Shown: positions 6,669 to 14,770, numbered from the stretch's first letter. The stretch is DNA of 22,155 bases from Methanoregula sp. UBA276 (GCA_002508495.1 DANA01000054.1:11218-33372); one strand, 5' to 3'. Numbers and translations are program-made. The notes: generated by a model from the sequence alone, not told the origin.

Positions 6669-8000
6669 ATGCAGATGGTCCAGGAGATTTTTTTTCGTCC
6701 TGCCAGGACTGCGATCCTCGTACTCGCCCTGCTTGCCTGCACGGCACTTGTCGTGGCACCAGCGTGTGCAGCCAGCAAGTATCTTGGCGGGGCACCTTCG
6801 TTTACCGCGGCGGTTGTCGGGGTCAATGAATTCTCGCAGGGGGAGGATGCAACAATAACCATCCGGGTGACAAATATCGGCACCTACGAACTGGAGCAGG
6901 TCACCCTTGGCACAATCGAGCCGGAGGACCTTCCCAATACCGCAAAGACCGTGACCATCGGGCTTGGTTCTTCCGGCGATGCTGTCATCGTCAGGACCGA
7001 CCCCCAGATGGCCGGGGACATTGCCGGGGGAGAGGCGGTCACGGTTGCCTTTGATGCAAAGATCTCCTCGCGTGCAACGGTTGGGGAATACCAGCTCCCG
7101 CTCACCCTCCAGTACCGGTACCCGAAGGTAATCACCCAGGAAAAAGCGGACGTGTACGAGTTCATCTACAATACCGCGGAAGTGACCGTGCCGGTGACCA
7201 TAAGGATAAAACCGGAAGTGAAAGTTGCGGTCCTTGAAGCCGTACCGGAGCATCTGACCGTCGGATCCGAGGGGTATGTCAACCTGAAGATCCAAAACGC
7301 TGGCCCGGAGAACGGCCGGCTCGCGGTCGTGAAGATGGTCAGGAACGGGAACAGCCCGATTATTCCGACATCAAGCACGGTGTATATCGGGGACTTTGCA
7401 AGCGGGGATGTCGTGGACTGCCGCTACCGGGTCTCGGTGTCGAAGGATGCTGAGGACCAGACCTACCCGGCCGATATCGAGGTCTCCTACACCGATCGCG
7501 AAGGTATGGTGGTCACGTCATCAAAAGAGACCATCGGCATTCCAATTGCCGCAAAACCGCTCTTTACCGTCATATCCGAGGTTCCAGAAATCCCCTCCGG
7601 TTCAGAGAAGACCGTTGATATTGAGTTCCGGAATGACGGGAGCGTGACCATCTACGATGCCCAGGTGCGGATCACCTCGCATACCCCGGTAACCATCGGT
7701 GACAACACGGGATTCCTTGGCAGCCTTGCGCCGAAAGAGACGGCAACTGCGCGGTTCACGATAGCCGTTGACAAGGATGCTGAACCAGCAGAATACACGT
7801 TCGATGGAAAAACACGGTTCCGCGATGCGCTGGGCACCAGCCAGGAATCAGACACGATACCGGTTCATATAACGGTTGTATCCGCGAACCCCGCATCATC
7901 ATTTATGGGTGGACTACCGGTATTTGCCGGGCTGGCTGCGGTGATACTCGTGATCGGCACAGGGTTCCTGGTGTACCGGAAACGGTCCAAGAACCGGTGA
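6669..8000 (+). CDS. Membrane-anchored COG1361/S-layer-type surface protein (paralog 2)
   Basis: This 443-residue protein is a clear relative of the preceding gene product. It has a signal sequence at about residues 14-36 (ending VVAPACAASK), a beta-rich CARDB/NEW3-like body and a C-terminal anchor followed by YRKRSKNR. Shared blocks in the same order include DLPNTAKT, RTDPQM, VYIGDFASG, DQTYPAD and ETIGIPIAAK, pointing to a tandem duplication. The two have diverged strongly elsewhere, so they may form a hetero-assembly. ATG 6669 has GAGG just upstream and begins 3 bases after the previous stop; ATG 6675 is also in frame. The RND gene follows after 10 bases. The cysteine near the signal end (PACAASK) could suggest a lipobox, but the context is poor, and the C-terminal helix makes lipid anchoring unnecessary. 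Confidence 0.82.
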   Translation: MQMVQEIFFRPARTAILVLALLACTALVVAPACAASKYLGGAPSFTAAVVGVNEFSQGEDATITIRVTNIGTYELEQVTLGTIEPEDLPNTAKTVTIGLGSSGDAVIVRTDPQMAGDIAGGEAVTVAFDAKISSRATVGEYQLPLTLQYRYPKVITQEKADVYEFIYNTAEVTVPVTIRIKPEVKVAVLEAVPEHLTVGSEGYVNLKIQNAGPENGRLAVVKMVRNGNSPIIPTSSTVYIGDFASGDVVDCRYRVSVSKDAEDQTYPADIEVSYTDREGMVVTSSKETIGIPIAAKPLFTVISEVPEIPSGSEKTVDIEFRNDGSVTIYDAQVRITSHTPVTIGDNTGFLGSLAPKETATARFTIAVDKDAEPAEYTFDGKTRFRDALGTSQESDTIPVHITVVSANPASSFMGGLPVFAGLAAVILVIGTGFLVYRKRSKNR

Positions 8001-8010
8001 GGGTTTACCT

Positions 8011-10326
8011 ATGATCCAGCAACTCTTCGAAGGCATCGCAAACACCATTAACCAGCGGCCCCGGCTTGTCGCCGCGCTGGTCATTTTAGTCTTCTGCGCC
8101 GGGCTCTACGGCATGACCATGCTCACGATGGCGACCGGCTGGGATACTTATATCGAGAAGGACTCCCCTGCCGGGAACCTCCAGGCAAAATATGAACAGG
8201 AGTTCGGCGGGGATTCGATCATCCTCATCGTTGAAGCCGGGGACCCCCTAAGCCAGGAAGTCCTCGTGTATATCGATACCCTGGAAACAAGTATCGCGCA
8301 GCAGCAGAATATCGACGGTGCACAGAGTATCACGGATGTTCTCAAAGCCTATAACGGGGGAACGCTCCCCACATCGCGGGCAGAAACGGACCGCATCGTC
8401 AATGCACTGCCGGCAGACACGCGTGCCTTTGTTTACCCGTCCAATGTTCTCACCCTCATCCAGATCAAGCTCACGCAGGGATTGTCGGATAATGTCCAGA
8501 AATCGGTGCTGGCGAACGTGGAATCGGTGGTGGACTCTTCGACTCCCCCTCCGGGGGTCACCGTTGAGATGTCCGGCTCCCCTGCCTTTTCCCAGCAGAT
8601 GAGCCAGGGGCTCTCAACCAACATGGGAATCCTTATCGGCGGGGCGATGGTCCTGATGATCGGCACCCTGGGGATTCTCTTTGCCTATGTCCGCCACCGG
8701 TTCATGCCGGTCCTGCTCGTGGCAGTCGGTCTTGTGACGTCGCTTGGGCTGATGGGGCTTGCCGGCATCCAGCTGAGCATGGCCGTTATTGGTGCGTTTC
8801 CGGTCCTGCTCGGGCTCGGGATCGATTATGCAATCCAGTTCCACGCCCGCTTTGACGAGGAGGCGCGGAAGGGATCGCTTGAGGATGCGGTCTTCATGAC
8901 GGTCACCCGTACCGGTCCTGCAGTCCTGTACGCGATGCTCGCCACCTGCGCGGGATTTGTGGCAATGTTTGTCTCGACCGTCCCGATGATCCGTTCGTTC
9001 GGGCTTGTTGCGATTATCGGTATCTTCACCTGCTACTGGGCTTCCTGCATCGGGATGCCAACGCTCGGCCTCCTCTTACAATACCGGCCCAAGCCGGAAC
9101 AGACCGGGCAGTGTTATGCCGTCGGGACCGATGCCTGCGACACCATCATCAAAAGCCCGAAGAATGGTGCTCATTCGAAGAAGAAATCCTTCTCCTATGG
9201 CCAGTTCCTGACGGACACATCGATGAAGATCGCCAAGAACCCGATACCTGTCCTGCTGGTGGCGGCCGTAATTGCCATCATCGGGTTCCAGATCGACCCG
9301 ACCATTCCGGTTCAGTCCGACGAGAATGCATTCGTTCCTTCCGATATGCCCGCCAAGATCAACATAGACAAGGTGAGCCGCGTCATGGGAGCAACCAGTA
9401 CTGCAGACCTGATGGTCCAGGGGTCCCGGGTAACCGATCTTGATGCGGTCATCTGGCTGAAGGATTTCCAGGACTACGAGCTGGATCACCATCTCGAAGT
9501 GACCGGCGCAACCAGCATCGTTACGTATATTCTCCAGTATAATGGCGGCGTGATGCCAGAAACCCAGGCAGAACTCGATGCTGTCCTTGCAACGATCCCA
9601 AAAGAGACACAAGAGACGGTCCTCAGCGACCCGATGTGCGGGGTAATCCGGTTCAACACCATCGAACTGGAGATGACCCAGCTGGCATCGCTCAAAGAGC
9701 AGATGGTTCGTGACATCGAATTTCTTGAACCCCCAATAGGTTTTACCATCCAGCCCGCGGGTAATTTCGAGCTCTTTACCACGCTCCTTACCTCCCTTGC
9801 AGAGTCGAAAGAGACCATGACCTACCTCGGGTTTATCTTCGTCTTTGTCTTCCTCATCCTGGTATACCGGCACCTCCATGCGGTCGCCCCCATCGTCCCG
9901 ATCATCTTCATCGTCGGGTGGAATGCCGTCATGATGTACATCCTGGGTATTGCCTACACCCCGCTGACGGCAACGCTCGGGTCGATGACCATCGGTGTTG
10001 CGGCAGAGTACACGATCCTGGTGATGGAACGGTATGCCGAGGAAGAAGAACGGTTGCACAACCCGATGGCCGCTATCCAGGAAAGTGTCCAGAAGATCGG
10101 TACGGCAATCACCGTTTCGGGACTTGCCACATTCTTCGGGTTCTCGGCACTCTGCCTTGCAACCTTCCCCATCATCAGCAACTTCGGCATCACCACCCTG
10201 ATTGCCGTGGCATTCTCCCTTGGTGGAGCAATCTTCATCATGCCTGCCGTGCTCTCGGTGCTGGGCTGGGTCACTGAATGGCTCGAGAACCGGAAAGGAC
10301 ACGCTGCTCCGGCCGGGGAAATTTAA
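8011..10326 (+). CDS. RND superfamily exporter (MMPL/HAE3-like)
   Basis: The 771-residue membrane protein has the two-fold RND plan: one N-terminal helix (about residues 17-40), an extracytoplasmic loop of about 170 residues, five helices, then the same again. The halves are visibly related even in the loops (YNGGTLPTSRAETD near 110 and YNGGVMPETQAELD near 510). The helix motif is GLGIDYAIQFHARF near 268-281 in the first half and GVAAEYTILVMERY near 661-674 in the second. It is likely a proton- or ion-driven exporter of lipids or other hydrophobic molecules, as in other MMPL/HAE3 members; the substrate is unknown. ATG 8011 lies 10 bases after the preceding stop, with GAGGG shortly upstream. 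The operon ends at the hairpin at 10341. Archaea lack an outer membrane channel, so the COG1361 partners may do the extracytoplasmic work. Confidence 0.9.
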   Translation: MIQQLFEGIANTINQRPRLVAALVILVFCAGLYGMTMLTMATGWDTYIEKDSPAGNLQAKYEQEFGGDSIILIVEAGDPLSQEVLVYIDTLETSIAQQQNIDGAQSITDVLKAYNGGTLPTSRAETDRIVNALPADTRAFVYPSNVLTLIQIKLTQGLSDNVQKSVLANVESVVDSSTPPPGVTVEMSGSPAFSQQMSQGLSTNMGILIGGAMVLMIGTLGILFAYVRHRFMPVLLVAVGLVTSLGLMGLAGIQLSMAVIGAFPVLLGLGIDYAIQFHARFDEEARKGSLEDAVFMTVTRTGPAVLYAMLATCAGFVAMFVSTVPMIRSFGLVAIIGIFTCYWASCIGMPTLGLLLQYRPKPEQTGQCYAVGTDACDTIIKSPKNGAHSKKKSFSYGQFLTDTSMKIAKNPIPVLLVAAVIAIIGFQIDPTIPVQSDENAFVPSDMPAKINIDKVSRVMGATSTADLMVQGSRVTDLDAVIWLKDFQDYELDHHLEVTGATSIVTYILQYNGGVMPETQAELDAVLATIPKETQETVLSDPMCGVIRFNTIELEMTQLASLKEQMVRDIEFLEPPIGFTIQPAGNFELFTTLLTSLAESKETMTYLGFIFVFVFLILVYRHLHAVAPIVPIIFIVGWNAVMMYILGIAYTPLTATLGSMTIGVAAEYTILVMERYAEEEERLHNPMAAIQESVQKIGTAITVSGLATFFGFSALCLATFPIISNFGITTLIAVAFSLGGAIFIMPAVLSVLGWVTEWLENRKGHAAPAGEI

Positions 10327-10340
10327 GGATAAAAAAGGCT

Positions 10341-10373
10341 CCGGGCATGAGCCCGGCAGCAACTCCTTTTTTT
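10341..10373 (+). terminator. Hairpin plus T-tract ending the exporter operon
   Basis: CCGGGC (10341-10346) pairs with GCCCGG (10351-10356) around a 4-base loop, followed after 8 bases by a T-run at about 10367-10373. It lies between the end of the RND gene and the convergent end of cofH copy 2. Confidence 0.65.
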
Positions 10374-11457
10374 AAACGAACTCGTAGAGCGTGGTCCGCT
10401 GCCGGAGTCTGCGCCTGATATCGGCAACTATCCGCTCCATGTCAGCCGGGTCAAGATAATCGGAGCCCGATCCGCCAGCATCACCGGTCACGTCGTCCGT
10501 GAACATGGTGCCGGCAAGGTCGTTGGCACCCGCGAGGAGGGCAATCTGGGTCATTTTGAGCCCCACCTTGCCCCACGCCACCTGGATGTTGGTGAAGTTG
10601 TCGAGGAAGAGGCGGGAGACCGCAAGCATCAGGAGATCTTCCCTGCCCGTTGGCCCGGCGCGGGCGAGCCCCTGCTGGTAAAGAGGGGTGCTGGTGTGGA
10701 CAAAGGGGAGAGTAACCAGTTCGGTGAACCCGTTCGTCTCGTCCTGGATGTCACGGAGGATCGCGAGGTGCCTGGCCTGGTCCTCTGCGGTCTCGTACGA
10801 ACCGTACATGATGGTTGCTGTTGACCGGAGGCCGGCGGTATGCGCCTCTTTGATGATCCGTACCCAGTCGGCCGTCGGCACCTTGCGGGGGCAGATGACC
10901 TGCCGGACTGAATCCACAAGGATCTCGGCAGCGGTCCCCTGGATGGTTCCGAGCCCCTCCTCTTTGAGCCGGGCTATCACCTCCGGCGTTGTCATCTTCC
11001 CGCGGTATGCCGCATGGGCTACTTCGTCCGGGCTGAACGCATGGATGTGGACGCCGGGCGCCACCGCGTGGATCCAGTGCATGATGTCAATGTAGGTGTC
11101 GAGCGAAAAGCCCGGGTGCACACCCGAGAGCAGGCAGATTTCGGTCACGTTCCGCTCATACGCAAGCCGTGCCTGTTTTTGGATAGCAGCTTTATCATGA
11201 CAGTACGCCCCGTCGTCAGTTGCTTTCCGGCCAAAACCGCAGAACCCGCAGAGGTTCTTGCAGATATTGGTCACGTGCAGGTTCTGGTTGCGGACATAGG
11301 TGACGACATCTCCCACCCGGCGCTCCCGCATCTCGTCGGCTCCCGAGACTATCGTAAGGGTGTCGCGCCCTTTTGCCTTCAGGAGGAGGGTCGCTTCCGG
11401 CGTTGTGAGCCGGTAGCCTGCCAGGACATCGGATACCAGCGATGAAATACCGGTCAT
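10372..11457 (-). CDS. cofH: CofH-type radical SAM enzyme (copy 2)
   Basis: This 361-residue protein is a second member of the CofH family, by eye roughly half identical to the copy at 2153-3241. The radical SAM motif is C66-X3-C70-X2-C73 (ICKNLCGFCGF). It keeps the family's HAFSP in the barrel motif but continues DEV instead of MEV, the opposite pattern of change from copy 1. GTAAEILVDSVR, STATIMYGS and the C-terminal RQRTTLYE are intact, so it is not a pseudogene. The start at ATG 11457 lies 15 bases after the signal peptidase stop with only a weak GGGA upstream, so it is probably translated from the same transcript. Either it makes FO, or it acts on a related aromatic substrate; the sequence alone does not decide. 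Confidence 0.88.
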   Translation of the reverse strand: MTGISSLVSDVLAGYRLTTPEATLLLKAKGRDTLTIVSGADEMRERRVGDVVTYVRNQNLHVTNICKNLCGFCGFGRKATDDGAYCHDKAAIQKQARLAYERNVTEICLLSGVHPGFSLDTYIDIMHWIHAVAPGVHIHAFSPDEVAHAAYRGKMTTPEVIARLKEEGLGTIQGTAAEILVDSVRQVICPRKVPTADWVRIIKEAHTAGLRSTATIMYGSYETAEDQARHLAILRDIQDETNGFTELVTLPFVHTSTPLYQQGLARAGPTGREDLLMLAVSRLFLDNFTNIQVAWGKVGLKMTQIALLAGANDLAGTMFTDDVTGDAGGSGSDYLDPADMERIVADIRRRLRQRTTLYEFV

Positions 11458-11472
11458 GAGCGTCTTCCCGTC

Positions 11473-12423
11473 CTATTTCTGTCTCTTTTTCCCTTTCTTT
11501 GACAGTTGTTTCTTCTCTTCTTCCTCCTTTCTCCGGAGCCAGAGCTCGTGCAGCCCGAGGAGGATTATCACGACAACGATGACCGGGCCGATATGAAGCG
11601 GGAGGAGCCCGATTAACGGGATGGCAACGAGGGCTTTGCCGATGACCCAGTCCTCCTGGACAGGTTCAATGGTCGTGGAACCGTCAACACTGAGGGTGTC
11701 CTGGTCGCTCACCTGGTTGTTGTCTCCCTTGGTAATATAGCCGCCATGCGGGGAGACGTCAGGTTCGTTCCAGATATATCCCATTCCCGGAACAACAGAT
11801 GCCGACGGCAGGATATAGTACTTCCCGGCGATTTTCATCGTATAATCCTGTGTACCGGGGGTGAAGTTGGCCGGGGGGGCGGCGGCGCCGACGGAGAGAA
11901 TCCCGGTCCCTTCAGCGGTTGTTCCGCTGATGTTGAGCGGCAGGTAGCCGGCCGGCGTAACCGAACCCCGGTAAGGGTTGAGGTAGAGCGGGACCGGATC
12001 GCCTGCTTCAGTCCACGTCATGGCACGGTGGATGATCGGGTGCCGGCTCGCAAGCGGCAGGAGGCCTGCGGACATCCAGAAATCCGTGTACCCGTTCGAC
12101 CGGTAGATGATGACGTCCCCGTAATCCCCGAATTTTTGATACCCGGAGACCTTCCCCTCGTCCCAGGTCTGGAGTTCCCCGAACCGGTCCTTATCGACAA
12201 CGACAACCAGGTCCCCGACGTTCATGTTGGGGATCATGCTGCCGGACTCGATGGTCACAACGGCCGGCCATGTCCCACATACGAGCCAGAGAAAGAGGGC
12301 AATACTGCCAACAACGGCGATGACCCAGACAACGTCGCGGGCAAGGGAGACTGCCCAGTGGTCGCTCGTGCGGAACTGTCCGATGAGGGATCGGATATCG
12401 CGGGAGGGAGCGGGTTCTGCCAT
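11473..12423 (-). CDS. Signal peptidase I, archaeal/ER type (S26B), with a large insertion
   Basis: This 316-residue membrane protease cleaves signal peptides from exported proteins. It has an N-terminal helix (about 30-53), the catalytic serine in ESGSMIPNMNVGD (S62), the histidine in HPIIHRA (H132) that replaces the bacterial lysine, and the acidic box TKGDNNQVSDQD (about 231-242). A second helix lies at 268-292, and the tail is very basic (KKGKKRQK). Between H132 and the GDNN box are about 100 residues, where family members usually have only about 20-40. The insert is rich in G, P, T and S and lies on the outer side. ATG 12423 is preceded by AGGATG. It lies 64 bases after the LysE-type gene, and cofH copy 2 follows 15 bases later. 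Confidence 0.9.
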   Translation of the reverse strand: MAEPAPSRDIRSLIGQFRTSDHWAVSLARDVVWVIAVVGSIALFLWLVCGTWPAVVTIESGSMIPNMNVGDLVVVVDKDRFGELQTWDEGKVSGYQKFGDYGDVIIYRSNGYTDFWMSAGLLPLASRHPIIHRAMTWTEAGDPVPLYLNPYRGSVTPAGYLPLNISGTTAEGTGILSVGAAAPPANFTPGTQDYTMKIAGKYYILPSASVVPGMGYIWNEPDVSPHGGYITKGDNNQVSDQDTLSVDGSTTIEPVQEDWVIGKALVAIPLIGLLPLHIGPVIVVVIILLGLHELWLRRKEEEEKKQLSKKGKKRQK

Positions 12424-12487
12424 GAAAACATCCTGTGAGTGCTACTATAGTGTTGGAGACGCTCCTCATTAACCATGCGGGATGGTG

Positions 12488-13111
12488 CTAGCGAAAGAGC
12501 AGGGGACCGGTAAGATAATACAGCCCGAAGATGAGCAAGAAGACCCCGCAGGCTGCCATAATCCACCGGTAGGTCTGGTCCGGCAGGAGGGTCTTCCCCT
12601 TCGCGATGCCCGTGGAGACGAAGGTATACCACGCAACGTCAGCTCCCCAGTGGCCGGCCATGAAGAATGCAGCCAGCAGGATTCCCCCTGCAAGCGACGA
12701 GATCAGGAGGGCACTTCCCACCGAGAGCCACCAGATCCAGAAGTAGGGGTTGGCGGTGCTCGTAAGGAACCCTGCCAGGTACGGGCTGGCAACTGCTTGA
12801 GACGGCGCAGAGGAGAGGGTTGCCGTCCGGCTGCCCGAGATGGTCAATACCCCAAATGCGATCAGGGCAATACCCCCGGCAACGGCGATAGTGGTTGTAT
12901 ACGGAGCAGCAACACTGGCAAGGCCGAGGATGATGAGGAAAAAAATTGCCGTTTCGATGACGATATGCCCAAGCGAGACCTTGAGCCCTGCAGTCCAGTT
13001 GGTGGCAAGGGTGGCATTGATGGTAGCAACCAGTGTCGGGCCGGGGGCAAGTGCCCCGGTCAACCCGATGAGAAAGCCGAGAACTGCGGTTGAAATGATC
13101 GCGTCGAGCAT
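12488..13111 (-). CDS. LysE-family exporter
   Basis: The 207-residue protein is a LysE/RhtB-type inner membrane exporter, a family that moves amino acids or similar small molecules outward. About six hydrophobic helices are visible. The N-terminal LTGALAPGPT stretch (about residues 17-26) carries the family PGP motif, and STANPYFWIWW near 120 corresponds to the conserved NP motif of the middle region. Length fits the family (about 200). ATG 13111 is chosen by homology; the frame is open much further upstream, but only across antisense DP1 sequence. It heads a minus-strand group with the signal peptidase and cofH copy 2, although 64 bases and a possible TATA (ACTATAGT, 12442-12449) separate it from the peptidase. 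The substrate cannot be told from sequence. Confidence 0.87.
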   Translation of the reverse strand: MLDAIISTAVLGFLIGLTGALAPGPTLVATINATLATNWTAGLKVSLGHIVIETAIFFLIILGLASVAAPYTTTIAVAGGIALIAFGVLTISGSRTATLSSAPSQAVASPYLAGFLTSTANPYFWIWWLSVGSALLISSLAGGILLAAFFMAGHWGADVAWYTFVSTGIAKGKTLLPDQTYRWIMAACGVFLLIFGLYYLTGPLLFR

Positions 13112-13205
13112 GGCCGGGTTGCCCTTCTTAGGAAAAAAAGGTTGGCAGGGCAGGCATATCAATCCGTCCCACCGGACAGGAGAACTGCCCGGTTCTGAAT
13201 ACCAG

Positions 13206-13215
13206 CCTATATTTT
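13206..13215 (+). promoter_or_regulatory. TATA box for DP1, leaderless promoter
   Basis: CCTATATTTT is centred 27 bases before ATG 13238, so initiation should fall on or next to the start codon. No Shine-Dalgarno site is present before that ATG, which agrees with a leaderless mRNA. Confidence 0.6.
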
Positions 13216-13237
13216 CTTTGCCCGCCGATAATCCGGT

Positions 13238-14635
13238 ATGCTTGATGTGCAGGAGGTCACGAACCGGTTCCTCGATACCAAGCTCCAGGTGCACCCGGAT
13301 GTGGTGCGGTATATCCTTGAGCAGGGAGATTCGGACCTGATCGACCGCATCATCGCGAGTGTCCCGGACGACACCATCGTTGTCTCGATACAGCACATCC
13401 CTGGCATACGCCCGATGCGGGACGGGACGCGCTTTGTAGTCGAACCTGAGGTCGAGGTAGTGAGCGGCATCGCCGGCACCTCCGGGGCGGTGAACGGCAC
13501 CAGCGACTACCTCCACTACTTCCGCGACCGTTTCACCCGGCTTGGGGGGATGATCCGCGCCCGGGCCGGCGCCATGCCCATCGAGGCGCTGACCAAGAGT
13601 ACCCGGTACCGGCAGGAAGAATGCACGGTTATCGGCATGGTTGTCGATGTCAGCACCACGAAAAACGGCCACCGTATCGCCGAGATCGAAGACACCTCGT
13701 CATCCATAACCGTCCTGTTCCGGAAGGATCGCCCCGCCTTTGCCGACGCCGAGAAGATCGTCCATGACGAAGTCATCGGGGTGAAGGGCAAACTCTCAAA
13801 CGACGGCAAGCTCTTCTTTGCCGAGATTCTGTACCGCCCCGATATCCGGATCGATAATGCCCCGTACAAGAGCGAAAAGCCGGGGAAAGCAGTATTCATA
13901 TCCGATGTTCACGTGGGAAGCGACACCTTCCTGGAGGAGAGCTGGAACCGGTTTGCCGACTGGCTCTCGGACAATGACTTCGGGTACCTCCTGATTGCCG
14001 GTGATCTCGTAGACGGGATCGGCATCTACCCCGGCCAGGAGCAGGAACTGACGATAAAGAATATCTACGAGCAGTATGACGCCTTCGCATCGATGATGTG
14101 TGACCTGCCCTCCCGCATGAAGATCATCATCTCGCCGGGCAACCACGATGTGGTGCGGGGGGCAGAACCCCAGCCGGTGCTCCCGGAGCAGTTCATAAGA
14201 AAATTCCCCGACAACTGCATCCTTGTCGAGAACCCGGCCCTCGTCCGGCTGCAGGGAGTCCGGGTGCTGATGTACCATGGCCGGTCCATCGACGACATGA
14301 TCGGGCTCATCCCCGGGGCATCTTACGAGAAGAGCGGGCAGATGATGGAGGAGATGCTCGTGCGCCGCCACCTTGCCCCCGCGTACGGGCGCCGGACCCC
14401 GATTGCCGCCGGCAAGATCGACCGGCTCATCATCGACCCCCTTCCCGAGATCCTGCATACCGGCCATGTCCACATCAAGGGCATCACCACCTACCGGGGC
14501 GTGCTCGGGATCAATGCCGGGACCTGGCAGTCCCAGACCAAGTTCCAGAAGCAGATGAACGTGAACCCGACGCCGGCGCTTGCGGTAACGGTTGACCTGC
14601 AGACGCTGATTCCCGAGACGTTCAGTTTCGCATAA
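13238..14635 (+). CDS. polB: DNA polymerase D small subunit DP1 (3'-5' exonuclease)
   Basis: DP1 is the proofreading subunit of PolD, the euryarchaeal replicative polymerase; it pairs with DP2, which is not in this window. The 465-residue protein has an N-terminal segment, an OB-fold at about residues 125-205, and a calcineurin-like phosphoesterase domain. Its metal-binding motifs are all present: SDVHVGS (223-225 core), GDLVDG (255-260), GNHD (301-304), MYHG (345-348) and GHVH (409-412). Exonuclease activity is therefore expected. The length is at the short end for the family because the N-terminal region before the OB-fold is compact. ATG 13238 follows a TATA box at leaderless distance. The gene stands alone between the divergent LysE-type gene and the sensor kinase. 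Confidence 0.95.
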   Translation: MLDVQEVTNRFLDTKLQVHPDVVRYILEQGDSDLIDRIIASVPDDTIVVSIQHIPGIRPMRDGTRFVVEPEVEVVSGIAGTSGAVNGTSDYLHYFRDRFTRLGGMIRARAGAMPIEALTKSTRYRQEECTVIGMVVDVSTTKNGHRIAEIEDTSSSITVLFRKDRPAFADAEKIVHDEVIGVKGKLSNDGKLFFAEILYRPDIRIDNAPYKSEKPGKAVFISDVHVGSDTFLEESWNRFADWLSDNDFGYLLIAGDLVDGIGIYPGQEQELTIKNIYEQYDAFASMMCDLPSRMKIIISPGNHDVVRGAEPQPVLPEQFIRKFPDNCILVENPALVRLQGVRVLMYHGRSIDDMIGLIPGASYEKSGQMMEEMLVRRHLAPAYGRRTPIAAGKIDRLIIDPLPEILHTGHVHIKGITTYRGVLGINAGTWQSQTKFQKQMNVNPTPALAVTVDLQTLIPETFSFA

Positions 14636-14683
14636 GAACGCTGTTCTTTCGAATTGCGGCACGCACTATCCCGAATATACAAA

Positions 14684-14695
14684 AATCCCGTTCAT
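14684..14695 (+). promoter_or_regulatory. Possible TATA element for the sensor kinase
   Basis: AATATACAAAAA lies in the 148-base spacer after DP1. Initiation near 14715 would give a leader of about 70 bases. A six-T run at 14702-14707 just downstream may instead serve as the DP1 terminator, so the two signals are close together. Confidence 0.3.
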
Positions 14696-14770
14696 CGCCG
14701 GTTTTTTGATCACAATACTCATGTAGGTTCGTCGGCAATATCCAAATATGGCAGCCGGAACGCAGGCTAC

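Noticed and set aside
6189..7295. Long minus-strand open frame of 368 codons crossing both COG1361 genes
   Set aside because: It spans the junction of two real plus-strand genes, has no domain character and lacks a promoter or ribosome-binding site.
9076..10362. Long minus-strand open frame of 428 codons under the RND gene
   Set aside because: It is rich in H, D, R and G with no recognisable domain, and the plus strand encodes an unmistakable RND transporter. This is a codon-bias shadow.
13112..13672. N-terminal extension of the LysE-type gene into a 394-residue frame
   Set aside because: The extension is antisense to DP1 and carries no membrane or other domain features. The family start is at 13111.
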